This document shows, in pieces, positions 62,885 through 64,000 of a DNA stretch of 64,000 nt. Source of the DNA: Halomonas sp. TD01 (GTDB lineage Bacteria > Pseudomonadota > Gammaproteobacteria > Pseudomonadales > Halomonadaceae); the NCBI RefSeq assembly GCF_923868895.1, contig NZ_OV350343.1, positions 868,001 through 932,000 on the forward strand, written 5' to 3'. Within the stretch, counting starts at the first letter, position 1, and every line of letters starts with the position of its first letter. The notes beneath the pieces are model-generated. The model saw nothing but the letters and a program-made list of their open reading frames with translations, did not search any database and was not told the DNA's origin. The position numbers and the translations under genes were made by a program.

Positions 62885-64000
62885 TGCTCAACGCCACCGA
62901 ACAACGCATTATCGCCTGCTGCAATGCCTTGATGGACGACACGATAGAGCTCACCAGTGATCTGGTGCGGGGCTACAGCGTCATCGGCCAGGAACGGAGC
63001 GCGCTGGACACCATGGAGCGCCACCTTGAACGCCTGGGCCTGCCAGTGACCCGCGTGCCATTGGATGCCCCGGGCTTTGAGGAGCACCCCCATCGTGCTC
63101 CCACCGAATGGCCCAGTACTGGCCGCTACAATGTCATTTCAGACCTTAACCCCGGCGCGCCAGGACCACATTTAGTGTTCAACGGTCACCTCGATGTAGT
63201 ACCTGCCGAGCCTGTCGATATGTGGACCCGCCCCCCCTGGGAGCCTTGGCAAAAAGATGGCTGGCTGTATGGCCGTGGCGCGGGCGACATGAAAGCCGGT
63301 ATTGCTGCCATGGTAATGGCAGTTGAGGCCGTGCGTCAGGCGGGGGTAGAGATCAACTTTCCGCTCACCCTACAAACCGTGATTGAAGAAGAGTGCACCG
63401 GCAACGGTGCGCTGGCCTGCCTGCATCAAGGTTTTAGCGGTGATTTCGTACTGATACCGGAACCTTTCGGCGCTCAGATCTACGCTGGCCAAGTGGGTGT
63501 GCTGTGGTTCCGGATGCGCCTGGATGGCGTACCCGCCCATGTGCTTGACCCCAGCGCCGGGCGCAATGCGATTGAATCCCTGCAGGAATACCTGCCCGCG
63601 CTGAAGGCGCTGGAAGCGGAAATGAATGAGCTTCCCCGGCCTGCGCTGTACGTCGACCACCCTCACCCGTTCAACCTGAGCGTTGGCCGCGTGGATGCGG
63701 GCAACTGGGCCTCCAGCGTACCGGCCCACGCCATTCTGGAAGGCCGCGTTGGCTTCCCGCCCGGCATGTCACCAGAGGAGGCCATGCAACGGGTCAGCGA
63801 CACCCTGATGACCCGCCACGCCGAGCTTGACGACGCCACACCGCCACCCACGATCAGCTTCCACGGCTTTCGTTCCGAAGGGCATGTGGTCGATCTCGAT
63901 ACCCCGGGCATCCGGCTTCTCTCGGAGTGCCACGAAGCACTGCTCGGCGAACCACCTGCCCACTATCTATCCACCTGCACCACTGACCTGAGGGCCTTCC
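62884..64000 (+). CDS. M20-family (ArgE/DapE-type) deacylase, 3' end beyond window
   Basis: 372 residues visible; the frame is open at the window end. Di-zinc amidohydrolase: first metal His/Asp in FNGHLDVVPAEP, the bridging Asp in GRGAGDMKAG, and the catalytic/metal Glu pair in TVIEEECTGNG. The lid/dimerisation domain follows. In this operon it probably removes an N-acyl group from the amino acid that the aminotransferase then deaminates. Start coupled to the CoA-transferase B stop. Confidence 0.92.
   Translation, partial: MLNATEQRIIACCNALMDDTIELTSDLVRGYSVIGQERSALDTMERHLERLGLPVTRVPLDAPGFEEHPHRAPTEWPSTGRYNVISDLNPGAPGPHLVFNGHLDVVPAEPVDMWTRPPWEPWQKDGWLYGRGAGDMKAGIAAMVMAVEAVRQAGVEINFPLTLQTVIEEECTGNGALACLHQGFSGDFVLIPEPFGAQIYAGQVGVLWFRMRLDGVPAHVLDPSAGRNAIESLQEYLPALKALEAEMNELPRPALYVDHPHPFNLSVGRVDAGNWASSVPAHAILEGRVGFPPGMSPEEAMQRVSDTLMTRHAELDDATPPPTISFHGFRSEGHVVDLDTPGIRLLSECHEALLGEPPAHYLSTCTTDLRAF

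Overview
The window looks like the chromosome of a moderately halophilic gammaproteobacterium, most likely Halomonadaceae (Halomonas/Vreelandella type). This rests on the housekeeping order (grpE|recN, fur|bamE, ratA-rnfH, smpB-ssrA, rplU-rpmA-obgE-proB, ispB), the density of sodium- and cation-linked transporters (NhaC, NhaD, an SbtA-type Na+/bicarbonate permease, a CaCA exchanger) and TRAP transport. The genus is inference; no rRNA is present.

Region by region. (1) 1-5.4 kb is core: grpE (cut by the window edge, with a sigma32-like promoter), recN (with a LexA-like box), fur, bamE, ratA-rnfH, smpB and tmRNA. (2) 5.4-20.9 kb holds a His-rich outer-membrane-type protein behind a Zur-like palindrome, a DadA-like oxidoreductase, the ion transporters, gamma-glutamyltransferase, a LysR regulator and a TAXI-TRAP system. 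(3) 20.9-38.5 kb holds two cyclic-di-GMP proteins, small conserved proteins, a phnDCEE phosphonate-type ABC transporter behind two tandem Pho boxes, a PhoD-like phosphatase, and a PhoPQ-like two-component operon flanked by two PepSY proteins. (4) 38.7-44.3 kb is core again: DUF1853, proB, obgE, rpmA, rplU, ispB and tRNA-Pro(CGG).

(5) 44.3-53.66 kb is an integrative genomic island inserted in tRNA-Pro. It is bounded by an exact 49-bp direct repeat and carries a tyrosine integrase, paired 20-bp arm-like repeats near both ends, a four-copy 21-bp-period iteron-like array, two nucleases that look like a modification-dependent (type IV) restriction pair, an FRG-domain protein, a secreted DNase I-fold/HhH protein with a small secreted partner, and an SOS-controlled umuDC whose umuC was cut off by an IS3-family element. 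This is the accessory, probable defence region and the best place to look for new biology.

(6) 53.7-58.96 kb holds a TauE/SafE pseudogene (one in-frame TAG) and a repair pair: an XPD/DinG-type Fe-S helicase with a Cas4-like N-terminus, overlapping a FAN1-type VRR-NUC nuclease. (7) 59.1-64.0 kb has a LysR regulator divergent from a tight aminotransferase / CoA-transferase A+B / M20 deacylase operon, which fits catabolism of an N-acylated (probably beta-) amino acid. The last gene runs off the window.

No CRISPR array or rRNA gene was seen. Family assignments come from reading the translations, not from database searches.
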